This document shows positions 8,193 through 16,292 of a stretch of DNA of 64,000 nt, in pieces (within the stretch, counting starts at the first letter, position 1; the number at the start of each line of letters is the position of its first letter). The translations under genes and the position numbers were made by a program. This DNA is from Terriglobia bacterium. GTDB lineage: Bacteria; Acidobacteriota; Terriglobia; Terriglobales; Acidobacteriaceae. Where the stretch lies: NCBI GenBank assembly GCA_020073385.1, contig JAIQFH010000028.1, positions 1 to 64,000 of the forward strand, given 5' to 3'. Under the pieces are notes generated by a model, which searched no databases, was not told where the DNA came from, and worked only from the letters and a program-made list of their open reading frames with translations.

Positions 8193-9677
8193 TTGCCCAC
8201 GACGAATACCACCACTCCTCCGAAGGAACCCGTAACAGCCGAGATGTCGCGCTGGGCCGCGAATCTGCAATTCAAAGACCTCTCCGCTGATGCCATCTAT
8301 CAGGCAAAGAGATTTCTGCTAGATTCCCTCGGATGCGCCCTCGGTGGATTTCAGCAGCACGATGTGAAGATTGCGCTCGAAGTTCTCGACGAGATCGCAG
8401 CCATTGGACATGCCACCGTGATCGGAACCGGGCGGCGCATCGATCCCGTCTCCGCATCTCTCGCCAATGCACTGATGATCCGCTGCATGGATTACAACGA
8501 CATTTATTGGAAGCAGGACCCCTCCCATCCCTCCGACATTTTCCCGGCAGCGATTGCGTGCTGCGAACGTTCGAGCAGTAATGGAAAGGAATTGATTGTC
8601 GGTCTGGTGCTCGGGCACGAATTCGAGATGCGGCTGTGTGAAGCGGCCTTCCCCGGGATTCGCGAGCGCGGCTGGCATCACGCCACGCTGACCGCATTCG
8701 TCTCCCCGATCGTTGCTGGGCGAGCCTTGCATCTGTCCTGGGAGCAGATTCAGCACGCGATCGGCATCTCCGCGAGCCGGCACTGCACGTTGGGCGCGGT
8801 CACTGCGGGCAAGCTGACCATGATGAAGAATACAGTCGATCCCATGGCGACGCAGAGCGGGGTTTTCGCAGCGCTGCTAGCCAGGAAAGGCTACACCGGC
8901 CCGGAACATGTGATCGACGGCAAAGAAGGCCTGACTCACGTCTTCAAGCCGGATTGGAAGCTTGATCTGCTGACCGACGGCCTGGGCGAATCCTGGCGCA
9001 TCACGCAGTGCGGCATGAAAGCCTTCCCAACCGAGGCGCTGACCCACACGCCGATCTCGGCCGTTCTCGATCTGGTCAAGAGCAACGATCTGCGGCCCGA
9101 TGACGTGGAGAAAATTCAGATCCGCTCGCTGGCCCGCGCCGCCGACATTCTCTCCGATCCCAGCAAGTACGACCCGCGCACGAAGGAAACGGCGGATCAT
9201 TCCCTTCCTTACGTCATCGCGGCTGCATTAGTCGACCGCCAGGTCACTCCCGTGCAATTCACGATGGAGAAGATCATGGACGGCAAGATTCGAGAGCAAT
9301 TGAACAAGGTAGAGGTCGTGGCAGATCCCGAGATCGAAAAAGTATTTCCAGCTTTACAAAGGGTCATTGTGCAAATTCAAACTAGAGACGGACGCTCGCT
9401 CCAGAAACAGCTTGATTTCCCAAAAGGTGATCCGCGAAATCCACTAACGGATCAGGAAATCGAAGAGAAATTCTCCGCGCTTGCCGACGGAGTGCTCTCG
9501 GCCCCGGCCCAGAAGAAGCTGAAAGATGCCGTCTGGGGCTTGGAGCGCGTTGGCTCCGTAAGCGACTTGATGGCGCTGATGGAGTCCGATAGCCGCGAGG
9601 CCAGATACGTGAAAGGAAACGGCAAGAGACGCTCCCGAAGTAAGGTTTCCAAGAACCGCAGATCTGCGTTCGTTTAG
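8193..9677 (+). CDS. MmgE/PrpD family protein (2-methylcitrate dehydratase-like)
   Basis: 494 residues from a TTG start preceded by AAGGAG at proper spacing. N-terminal LSADAIYQAKRFLLDSLGCALGG, the MDYNDIYWKQDPSHPSD stretch (the usual 'DYDDT...HPSD' signature) and GAVTAGKLTMMKN are diagnostic for the family. It includes 2-methylcitrate dehydratase, cis-aconitate decarboxylase and iminodisuccinate epimerase. The last 30 residues are basic (KGNGKRRSRSKVSKNRRS) and look like an unrelated tail. The operon neighbours are an aconitase-type dehydratase, an isocitrate-dehydrogenase-like protein and citrate lyase subunits. A (de)hydration or decarboxylation step on a citrate-like tricarboxylate is therefore likely, but the exact substrate is open. 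Confidence 0.87.
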   Translation: MPTTNTTTPPKEPVTAEMSRWAANLQFKDLSADAIYQAKRFLLDSLGCALGGFQQHDVKIALEVLDEIAAIGHATVIGTGRRIDPVSASLANALMIRCMDYNDIYWKQDPSHPSDIFPAAIACCERSSSNGKELIVGLVLGHEFEMRLCEAAFPGIRERGWHHATLTAFVSPIVAGRALHLSWEQIQHAIGISASRHCTLGAVTAGKLTMMKNTVDPMATQSGVFAALLARKGYTGPEHVIDGKEGLTHVFKPDWKLDLLTDGLGESWRITQCGMKAFPTEALTHTPISAVLDLVKSNDLRPDDVEKIQIRSLARAADILSDPSKYDPRTKETADHSLPYVIAAALVDRQVTPVQFTMEKIMDGKIREQLNKVEVVADPEIEKVFPALQRVIVQIQTRDGRSLQKQLDFPKGDPRNPLTDQEIEEKFSALADGVLSAPAQKKLKDAVWGLERVGSVSDLMALMESDSREARYVKGNGKRRSRSKVSKNRRSAFV

Positions 9678-9720
9678 CACCTAGGCTCTGGCGACGGTGC
9701 TGACGGCGCCAGGAGGTTTC

Positions 9721-11706
9721 ATGCCTCAAACCATTGTCGAAAAGATTGCCCAGGCCCATCTCGCCGATGGTCCAAAACGCCCGTTGCGCGCCGGCGACTT
9801 CCTCTCGATTCGCCCGTTTCACGTCATGACCCATGACAACACGTCGGCGGTAATGAGCAAATTCAAGTCCATCGGCGCGAGACGGATCTTCGATCCGAAA
9901 CAACTCGTCTTCGCCCTCGACCATGACATTCAGAATCAAGATGAGGCGAACCTGAAGAAGTACCGCTCGATCGAGGCTTTTGCCAAAGAGCACGGAGTCG
10001 ATTTCTACCCCGCTGGCTCGGGCATCGGGCATCAACTCATGATCGAGCGCGGATACGTTGTCCCCGGCTCATTCGTGGTCGCTTCCGACTCCCATTCCAA
10101 TATGTATGGCGCCTTGGGCGCGGTCGGCACGCCGATCGTCAGGACGGACGCTGCCGCAGTCTGGGCCACAGGAGAGTTCTGGTGGCAAATTCCTCGTACC
10201 ATTCAAGTTGTTCTGGAAGGCAAACTGCCGGAAGGCGTGAGCGGCAAGGACGTCATCATCACCCTCTGCGGCCTCTATAACCACGACGAGGCACTCAACG
10301 CGGCCGTCGAGTTCTGCGGGCCGGGAGTCGCCAGCCTGCCCATGGATGCCCGTCTGTCCATCTCGAACATGAGCACCGAATGGGGACCGATCGTCGGCTG
10401 GTTCCCTGTCGATGAAGTCACCATCCGGTACTTGCGCCGATCGCGCGAACGTCTGCTCGAGCAAGGAACTGAGCGAGTCACCGAGGCCGACATCGAACGC
10501 TGGAGCAAGAATCCTCCGCAATCAGATCCCGACGCGGAGTACTCCGCCCGGATAGTCCTCGACCTTAGCCAGGTCACGCCTCACGTTTCCGGCCCTGACA
10601 CAGTACAGACCATGCAATCCCTTGCGGAGATTGAGAAGAAGCGGATCGCGATCCAAAAAGCCTACCTGGTCTCCTGCGTGAACTCGCGCATCGACGATCT
10701 CGAAGCGGCAGCCTGGGTGCTGTGCGGAAAGAAAGTGGCTCCAGGAGTGAAACTTTATGTCGGCGCTGCCAGCGCGTGGACACAACAGGAAGCCGAGAAG
10801 CGCGGCGTCTGGCAGGCGCTGCTCACCGCGGGGGCCATTCCCCTTCCACCAAGCTGCGGGCCTTGTATCGGTCTCGGCACCGGATTACTGGAGAAAGGCG
10901 AAGTCGGCATCTCCGCCACCAACCGCAATTTCAAAGGCCGCATGGGATCGCGCGAAGCGCAGTGTTATCTCGCCAGTCCCGAGGTCGTTGCCGCATCTGC
11001 TATCGCGGGCTACATCGCCGGACCTCGTCAGTTCCAGAATCGTGTCCCGGCTCGACAGTACGAGGAATTCGCAACCAATGGCCCCACTGCTGAGCGCGTC
11101 GAGATTCTGCCGGGATTCCCTGAGCGCGTCGAGGGCCGGCTCGTATTCATGCCGCAGGACAACATCAACACCGACGCGATCTACGGCAAGGACTACACCT
11201 ATCGCGACGATATGACGGCCGAAATGATGGCGCGGGTCGTAATGGAGAACTACGATCCGCAGTTCTCGCTGCGCACGCACGCCGGGGACGTAATCGTCGG
11301 CGGATTCAACTTCGGCACCGGATCGAGTCGCGAGCAAGCTGTCACCTGCCTGAAAGCTAAAGGCATTCCGCTGATTGTTGCGGCCAGTTTCTCGCAAACG
11401 TATCTACGCAATGCCTATAACAATGGATTCTTGTGCATCGAGGTCCCGGAGCTGATCAAGCGGCTTCGCGAGCAATTCGCCTTGGAGATTGGTGCGAAAG
11501 AGAAAACGATCATTCCCGGCGAAAAACTTGACATCGATTTCACCGGTAGCACCGTGACCTGGCGGAGCGAGCGATTCGTGTTTCCTCCACTCGGCGCAGT
11601 CCCGCAATCGCTGGTCATCGCGGGTGGTGCAGAAAACGTGGTCACGCAAAAGCTGGGACTCGATCGCAAAGAGCATCCAGAGATCGTTGGCGTATCAGGA
11701 GACTGA
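9721..11706 (+). CDS. aconitase-superfamily hydratase, large and small domains fused (homoaconitase/isopropylmalate-isomerase type)
   Basis: 661 residues from ATG 9721, chosen because AGGAGG lies directly upstream. The 4Fe-4S ligands are visible: Cys319 in LVSCVNSRIDDLEA, and Cys379/Cys382 in PSCGPCIGLGTG. The N-terminal THDNTSAV and ASDSHSNMYGALGA motifs match LeuC/HacA-type proteins. The C-terminal swivel domain begins near residue 470 (GRLVFMPQDNINTDAIYG) and contains the GGFNFGTGSSREQA loop. Fusion of both domains in about 660 residues resembles fungal homoaconitase more than bacterial AcnA (about 890). Reaction: reversible stereospecific shift of a hydroxyl on a citrate-like acid via its enoate. 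It is six bases from the dehydrogenase that would use the product. Confidence 0.88.
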   Translation: MPQTIVEKIAQAHLADGPKRPLRAGDFLSIRPFHVMTHDNTSAVMSKFKSIGARRIFDPKQLVFALDHDIQNQDEANLKKYRSIEAFAKEHGVDFYPAGSGIGHQLMIERGYVVPGSFVVASDSHSNMYGALGAVGTPIVRTDAAAVWATGEFWWQIPRTIQVVLEGKLPEGVSGKDVIITLCGLYNHDEALNAAVEFCGPGVASLPMDARLSISNMSTEWGPIVGWFPVDEVTIRYLRRSRERLLEQGTERVTEADIERWSKNPPQSDPDAEYSARIVLDLSQVTPHVSGPDTVQTMQSLAEIEKKRIAIQKAYLVSCVNSRIDDLEAAAWVLCGKKVAPGVKLYVGAASAWTQQEAEKRGVWQALLTAGAIPLPPSCGPCIGLGTGLLEKGEVGISATNRNFKGRMGSREAQCYLASPEVVAASAIAGYIAGPRQFQNRVPARQYEEFATNGPTAERVEILPGFPERVEGRLVFMPQDNINTDAIYGKDYTYRDDMTAEMMARVVMENYDPQFSLRTHAGDVIVGGFNFGTGSSREQAVTCLKAKGIPLIVAASFSQTYLRNAYNNGFLCIEVPELIKRLREQFALEIGAKEKTIIPGEKLDIDFTGSTVTWRSERFVFPPLGAVPQSLVIAGGAENVVTQKLGLDRKEHPEIVGVSGD

Positions 11707-11712
11707 GCAATC

Positions 11713-12945
11713 ATGGCAAAACATACGGTCGTCACCATGCCCGGAGATGGTATCGGCAATCAGGTTCTTCCCGAAGCCTTGCGCATTCTCAGGGCCGTTG
11801 AATTCGACGCAGAATACGTCCATGCCGATATTGGCTGGGACTGCTGGTGTCGCGAGGGCAATGCCCTGCCGCAACGCACCGTCGATCTGTTGGCCAAGCA
11901 CAAACTGGGACTCTTCGGGGCGATTACGTCGAAGCCCAAGAAGCAAGCCGAGGCCGAACTCAGCCCCGAACTGCGCGGCAAGGGATATTCCTACTTCAGC
12001 CCGATCGTCACGATGCGGCAGCGCTTCAACCTCGACACCTGCATTCGTCCGTGCATCTCGTTTCCGGACAATCCGCTGAATTTCATTCGCCAGCGTGTCG
12101 ATGGCGGGTTCGAAGAGCCGTTCGTGAACGTCGTGGTGTTCCGTCAAAACACCGAGGGCCTCTACGCCGGGGTCGAGTGGACCAATCCGCCGGAGCAGGT
12201 TCGGGCGGCTCTCGCCACGCACTCCAAATTCAAGCCGTTCGCGGCGGTTCCCGGGGCGGACCTCGCCATCTCCGTGCGGATTATCACCCGCAACGCCGCG
12301 CGCAAGATCTGCAAAGCAGCATTCGAGTGGGCAAAGAAATACGGCTACAAGTCAGTCACCATCTGCGAAAAGCCGAATGTGCTGCGCGAGACCTCTGGAT
12401 TGATGGAAGACGAAGCCAAGGCCGTATCCAAGGAGTACCCGGGTATCGCTCTGTGGTCGACCAACATCGATGCCCAAACCATGTGGCTTACGAAGAATCC
12501 CGAGGAGTACGGCGTTGTCGTCGCCTCGAACTTGTTCGGCGACGTCATCTCAGACGCCTTCGCCGGCCTGATCGGCGGCTTGGGCTTCGCCGCATCCGGC
12601 AACATCGGAGACGAGGTCGCCGTCTTCGAGCCGACCCATGGTTCCGCACCTAAGTATGCCGAACTCAATCCGCCGATCGTGAATCCGATTGCGATGTTCT
12701 TGTCAGCCGTCATGATGCTTGAACATGTGGGCGAAGTGGAAAAGGCCCGCCGCATCCGCGACGCAATCGCTTCGGTAGTGAAAGAAGGCAAGGTACGCAC
12801 CTACGACATGATGCGGATTCCTGGAGGCGCGAATGCAATCCGCCAAGGCGCGGCCAGCACCACGCAGATGACCGACGCGGTGCTCGACAAGCTGGAAACC
12901 AGTAGGGAACTGGCCTGCGCAGGTTCGACACGGGAGAGAGCGTGA
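11713..12945 (+). CDS. isocitrate/isopropylmalate dehydrogenase family, isocitrate-dehydrogenase-like
   Basis: 410 residues. The N-terminus has the nucleotide-fold start VVTMPGDGIGNQVLPEAL. A substrate-binding region around VVVFRQNTEGLYAGVEW follows. The metal-binding aspartates lie in NLFGDVISDAFAGLIGGLG, and the cofactor motif FEPTHGSAPKYAELN is seen near residue 310. These identify a metal-dependent beta-decarboxylating dehydrogenase acting on isocitrate, homoisocitrate or a related acid. I cannot assign NAD or NADP from motifs alone. It follows the aconitase-type gene by six bases, and its last codons overlap the next gene (GTGA). A pair of aconitase and dehydrogenase next to citrate lyase suggests either catabolism of a citrate homologue or the reductive conversion of 2-oxoglutarate to acetyl units. 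Confidence 0.87.
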   Translation: MAKHTVVTMPGDGIGNQVLPEALRILRAVEFDAEYVHADIGWDCWCREGNALPQRTVDLLAKHKLGLFGAITSKPKKQAEAELSPELRGKGYSYFSPIVTMRQRFNLDTCIRPCISFPDNPLNFIRQRVDGGFEEPFVNVVVFRQNTEGLYAGVEWTNPPEQVRAALATHSKFKPFAAVPGADLAISVRIITRNAARKICKAAFEWAKKYGYKSVTICEKPNVLRETSGLMEDEAKAVSKEYPGIALWSTNIDAQTMWLTKNPEEYGVVVASNLFGDVISDAFAGLIGGLGFAASGNIGDEVAVFEPTHGSAPKYAELNPPIVNPIAMFLSAVMMLEHVGEVEKARRIRDAIASVVKEGKVRTYDMMRIPGGANAIRQGAASTTQMTDAVLDKLETSRELACAGSTRERA

Positions 12946-13427
12946 AAACAAATCCCAGAATGGAAGGGTTTCTCGCCGAGATTCGAGACGACAACCTCGA
13001 CGACCCGAGAGCATTGCCTCAAAAATTACTCGCCCTGCTCAACGAGGGATTCGTCGAGGAAGAAGAGTGCGTCTTTTTCTCCCGCCTTAAGGAGGCTGCC
13101 CAAGTCCAGAGACTCGATTTTCCCGATCGCACCGCGTATGAGTGCTTCGTCAACCACGTTCATGTCGAGGACTATCTCGAGAATGGCGGCCTGCCTCCCA
13201 TCGAATTGTTAGGCCGCGGGATGGCTTTCGCCCACGAATTGGCCGACCGCCTGCGCCGCCTTCATGGCACCAAACACTTTCGAATCATCGTTGCTTCCGA
13301 GGGCGGTGTCAGTTGCACGGTGCGTTTCCACACCCTCAGGCATGAAGAAGAGTGGGTCGGAAAGAGCTTCAACGGATTCAAGGAGGAAGCCATCGCCATC
13401 ATGGAAACGCAGGAGGTTCTGCCATGA
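12942..13427 (+). CDS. conserved-looking protein of unknown function in the citrate-lyase-like operon
   Basis: 161 residues from a GTG that overlaps the upstream stop; its own stop overlaps the next ATG (ATGA). It is thus translationally coupled on both sides. The sequence is acidic at the N-terminus (AEIRDDNLDDPRALPQKLL) with a possible coiled helical region. It then has NHVHVEDYLENGG and a C-terminal alpha/beta stretch FRIIVASEGGVSCTVRFH. No catalytic motif, signal peptide or membrane segment is seen. I do not recognise the family. Its fixed place between the dehydrogenase and the CitD-CitE fusion suggests a dedicated role such as a maturation factor, an acyl-carrier modifying function or a regulatory subunit; that is inference. 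Confidence 0.7.
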   Translation: MKTNPRMEGFLAEIRDDNLDDPRALPQKLLALLNEGFVEEEECVFFSRLKEAAQVQRLDFPDRTAYECFVNHVHVEDYLENGGLPPIELLGRGMAFAHELADRLRRLHGTKHFRIIVASEGGVSCTVRFHTLRHEEEWVGKSFNGFKEEAIAIMETQEVLP

Positions 13428-14638
13428 GCGAGGTTGTCGTCACCAGCAGCCCATTCCTGGCCGTAGCCGGGCACTGTGGACCTGAGATCCGCTCTGATCT
13501 TCAAGTGCTTCTGCAGCCGCGGGAGCGCGGCGGCCTTGAGATCGAGATCGAATCGCGCGTAGACATTTATTACGGCGACTCCATCCGCAGACAGGCCGAA
13601 GAGGTGCTTGAAGCTCTTGGAGTACGGCATGCTCGCGTGGAGATCCATGACGAGGGCGCTCTGCCCTTTGTCATCGCCGCCCGCATCGAAGCTGCGGCGC
13701 GCCGAGCCGGGCTGGGAGTGGGCACACGCGTCCTTCCTGATCGGCTCGCGCTTCCAGATCCTTCAGCCCGCGACCGCATGCGTCGCTCTCGGCTTTACGT
13801 TCCCGGCAGCGAGCCCAAATATTTCATTAATGCGGCTCTGCATGGTTCCGACGGCATCATTCTCGATCTCGAAGACTCCGTGCACGTGGGCGAGAAAGAC
13901 GCCGCACGCCTGCTGGTCCGCAACGCACTTCGAGCGATCGAGTTCCTCGGTTGCGAGCGCATGGTGCGCATCAATCAGATTCCCCTCGGCCTTGAGGACC
14001 TGGACGAGATTGTCCCCGAATCCCCCGACCTGATTCTCATTCCGAAAGTTGAGAGCTCAGAACATATCATCGAAGCTGACCGCCGCATCGCAGAGATCAA
14101 GTCAGACTACGGCATCACCCGGCCCATCTGGCTGATGCCTATTCTGGAATCGGCGCTGGGAATCGAAAACGCCTTTTCAATCGCGAAGGCCAGCCCACAA
14201 ATCGTCGCACTCACCATCGGCCTCGAGGATTACACCGCTGACCTCGGCGTAGTAAAGACTTTGACAGGCAACGAGTCCCTTTATGCGCGGCAGCGGGTAG
14301 TTAATGCTGCGCGTGCTGCCGGCGTCCAGGCAATCGATTCCGTATTCGGCGATGTCGGCGATCTGGAAGGTCTGCGCGCCTGGGCGCTGAACTCGCGCGC
14401 TTTGGGCTTCGAAGGCATGGGATGTGTACACCCTATGCAAATTCCCGTGATTCACGAAGCGTTCGCACCCTCAGCGGCCGAGATCGAACGCGCGCGCAAG
14501 ATCGTGGCTGCCTACGACGAAGCGCAGGAGAAAGGACTCGGCGTTGTAAGCCTCGGCTCGAAGATGATCGATCCACCGGTCGTGCAACGCGCTCTTAAGC
14601 TGATGGCGCGCGCCAAAGCAATGGGACTCGTGTCCTAG
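13424..14638 (+). CDS. citDE: citrate lyase acyl carrier protein (CitD) fused to beta subunit (CitE)
   Basis: 404 residues from ATG 13424, with AGGAGG upstream and overlapping the previous stop. Residues 1 to about 105 match CitD: an AGHCGPEIRSDLQVLL start in which Ser24 aligns with the prosthetic-group serine, then IESRVDIYYGDSIR and DEGALPFVIAARIEAA. From about residue 120 it is CitE: RSRLYVPGSEPKYF, GIILDLEDSVH, then IPKVESSEHIIEAD, IWLMPILESALGIENAF and a late GFEGMGCVHPMQI. CitE cleaves the citryl-ACP thioester to acetyl-ACP and oxaloacetate, and CitD carries the 2'-(5''-phosphoribosyl)-3'-dephospho-CoA arm. In classical operons these are separate genes. No citC, citX or citG is visible in the window. 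Confidence 0.9.
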   Translation: MSEVVVTSSPFLAVAGHCGPEIRSDLQVLLQPRERGGLEIEIESRVDIYYGDSIRRQAEEVLEALGVRHARVEIHDEGALPFVIAARIEAAARRAGLGVGTRVLPDRLALPDPSARDRMRRSRLYVPGSEPKYFINAALHGSDGIILDLEDSVHVGEKDAARLLVRNALRAIEFLGCERMVRINQIPLGLEDLDEIVPESPDLILIPKVESSEHIIEADRRIAEIKSDYGITRPIWLMPILESALGIENAFSIAKASPQIVALTIGLEDYTADLGVVKTLTGNESLYARQRVVNAARAAGVQAIDSVFGDVGDLEGLRAWALNSRALGFEGMGCVHPMQIPVIHEAFAPSAAEIERARKIVAAYDEAQEKGLGVVSLGSKMIDPPVVQRALKLMARAKAMGLVS

Positions 14639-14667
14639 CCGATCCGGTCGCGGTTGCAGGAGTGTTC

Positions 14668-16236
14668 ATGCCAATCCTTGAGAAGATCGAAATAATTCTG
14701 AACGCGGTTGGACGGAACGTTCCAGAGACGGTGAACGGTCGTCCGCAGGTCGCCTACATGGGCGTCGGCAAATATCAGCCTGTTGGCAGAAAAGCCGCGA
14801 CTCCCATCCGTACTGCCGCCGACTACCCCGCCAACGGCGACAAGCGTGTCACCAATCTCGAGACTGCGCTGCGCAAGTGCGGCTTGCGCGACGGCATGGT
14901 CATTTCATCGCATCACCATCTTCGCGATGGTGACCGCGTCGCGTTGATGGCGCTCGAAGGCGCGTCCCTGATCGGAGTAAAGGATCTGACGTGGTTCCCC
15001 AGCGCATCTTTCCCTTCGCAACGAAGCGCGATCGCACTGATGGAAGCTGGCATCATCGATCACATCGAAGGCAGCATGAATGGCCCGCTCGGCGACTACT
15101 GCACGCAGGGCAAGATGCGCGGCATGGGCGTGCTGCGCTCTCATGGAGGGCGCTGGCAGGCGATTCAGGATGGCGAGGTCCACATCGACGTTGCCGTGAT
15201 AGCCGCGCCCACCGCCGATCCATTCGGCAACTGCGACGGCTCGCACGGAAAATCTGCCTGCGGCTCTCTCGGCTTTGCTCTTGCCGACTCGATCTATGCC
15301 GATCATGTCATCGTCGTCACCGACAACCTGGTTCCTTTCCCTTGCGTCCCGTGGCAAATCCAGGGCAACAATGTTGACTACGTTGTCGAGGTGGACTCGA
15401 TCGGCGATCCCGCAAAAATCGTTTCCGGAAGCACCCAAATCACGCGCTCGCCTGACCGCCTGCGCATCGCCGAATTTATTGCGCGATTCCTGCGCGATGC
15501 CGGAATCATGCGCAACGGCTTCTCCTTTCAGGCAGGATCGGGCGGAATCGCCTTGGCATTCGTCAGTTATCTCAAGCAGATGATGAAGCAAGCTGGCGTG
15601 AAAGCCCGCTTCGTGCGTGGTGGTTCCACGAAGTATCTGGTCGAACTACTCGAAGAAGGTCTCACCGACTACATCCTCGACGGACAAACTTTCGATCTCG
15701 ATGGCGTGCGCTCCATTGGTAGCAACCCGCGCCACGTCGCGACTTCTCCCTTCACCTCATACAACTATCACGGCAAAGGCAACTTCGCATCGATGCTGGA
15801 TGCCGTCGTGCTCGGCGCGACTGAAGTCGATACGAACTTCAACGCAAACGTGGTGACCCACTCCGATGGCCGCCTGTTGCACGGCATCGGCGGCTGGCAG
15901 AATTGCCTCGCCTCCGGATGCACAATCCTCGCCGTGCCTTCCTTCCGTGACCGCATTCCGGTCATCGTCGACGAGGTCACCACCTTGTGCGGGCCGGGAG
16001 AGTTGATCGACGTGGTCGCCACCGAGCGCGGCATTGCCATCAATCCGCGGCGTCAGGACTTGATCGATACCTTAAAAGGATCGACCTTGCCGATTCGACC
16101 GATTGAAGACATCAAGAAAGAGGTCGAGCGCATCTGCGGAGGGAAACCGCGCCGTGCGCGACGAAGTGACAAACCTGTAGCCATCGTCAAATGGGTAGAC
16201 GGAACGGTGCTCGACACGGTGTGGCAAATCGCCTGA
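14668..16236 (+). CDS. citF: citrate lyase alpha subunit (CitF)
   Basis: 523 residues from ATG 14668 with AGGAG upstream (a GTG at 14662 is possible). It has the family start GRNVPETVNGRPQVAYMG and the segment VISSHHHLRDGDRVALMAL. Further on are the glycine-rich GSMNGPLGDYCTQGKMRG, the GGSTKYLVELLEEGLTDY stretch and a C-terminal NPRRQDLIDTLKGSTLPI. CitF is the acyl transferase that swaps acetyl for citryl on the carrier protein. Together with the adjacent CitD-CitE fusion it supplies all three lyase activities. It ends the operon and is convergent with a sigma-54 activator gene. Confidence 0.92.
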   Translation: MPILEKIEIILNAVGRNVPETVNGRPQVAYMGVGKYQPVGRKAATPIRTAADYPANGDKRVTNLETALRKCGLRDGMVISSHHHLRDGDRVALMALEGASLIGVKDLTWFPSASFPSQRSAIALMEAGIIDHIEGSMNGPLGDYCTQGKMRGMGVLRSHGGRWQAIQDGEVHIDVAVIAAPTADPFGNCDGSHGKSACGSLGFALADSIYADHVIVVTDNLVPFPCVPWQIQGNNVDYVVEVDSIGDPAKIVSGSTQITRSPDRLRIAEFIARFLRDAGIMRNGFSFQAGSGGIALAFVSYLKQMMKQAGVKARFVRGGSTKYLVELLEEGLTDYILDGQTFDLDGVRSIGSNPRHVATSPFTSYNYHGKGNFASMLDAVVLGATEVDTNFNANVVTHSDGRLLHGIGGWQNCLASGCTILAVPSFRDRIPVIVDEVTTLCGPGELIDVVATERGIAINPRRQDLIDTLKGSTLPIRPIEDIKKEVERICGGKPRRARRSDKPVAIVKWVDGTVLDTVWQIA

Positions 16237-16292
16237 AGTATCGAAGATGTATCGCGTTGTAGTTTGTCGAACTCTGCGAAGGCAACGACCAG

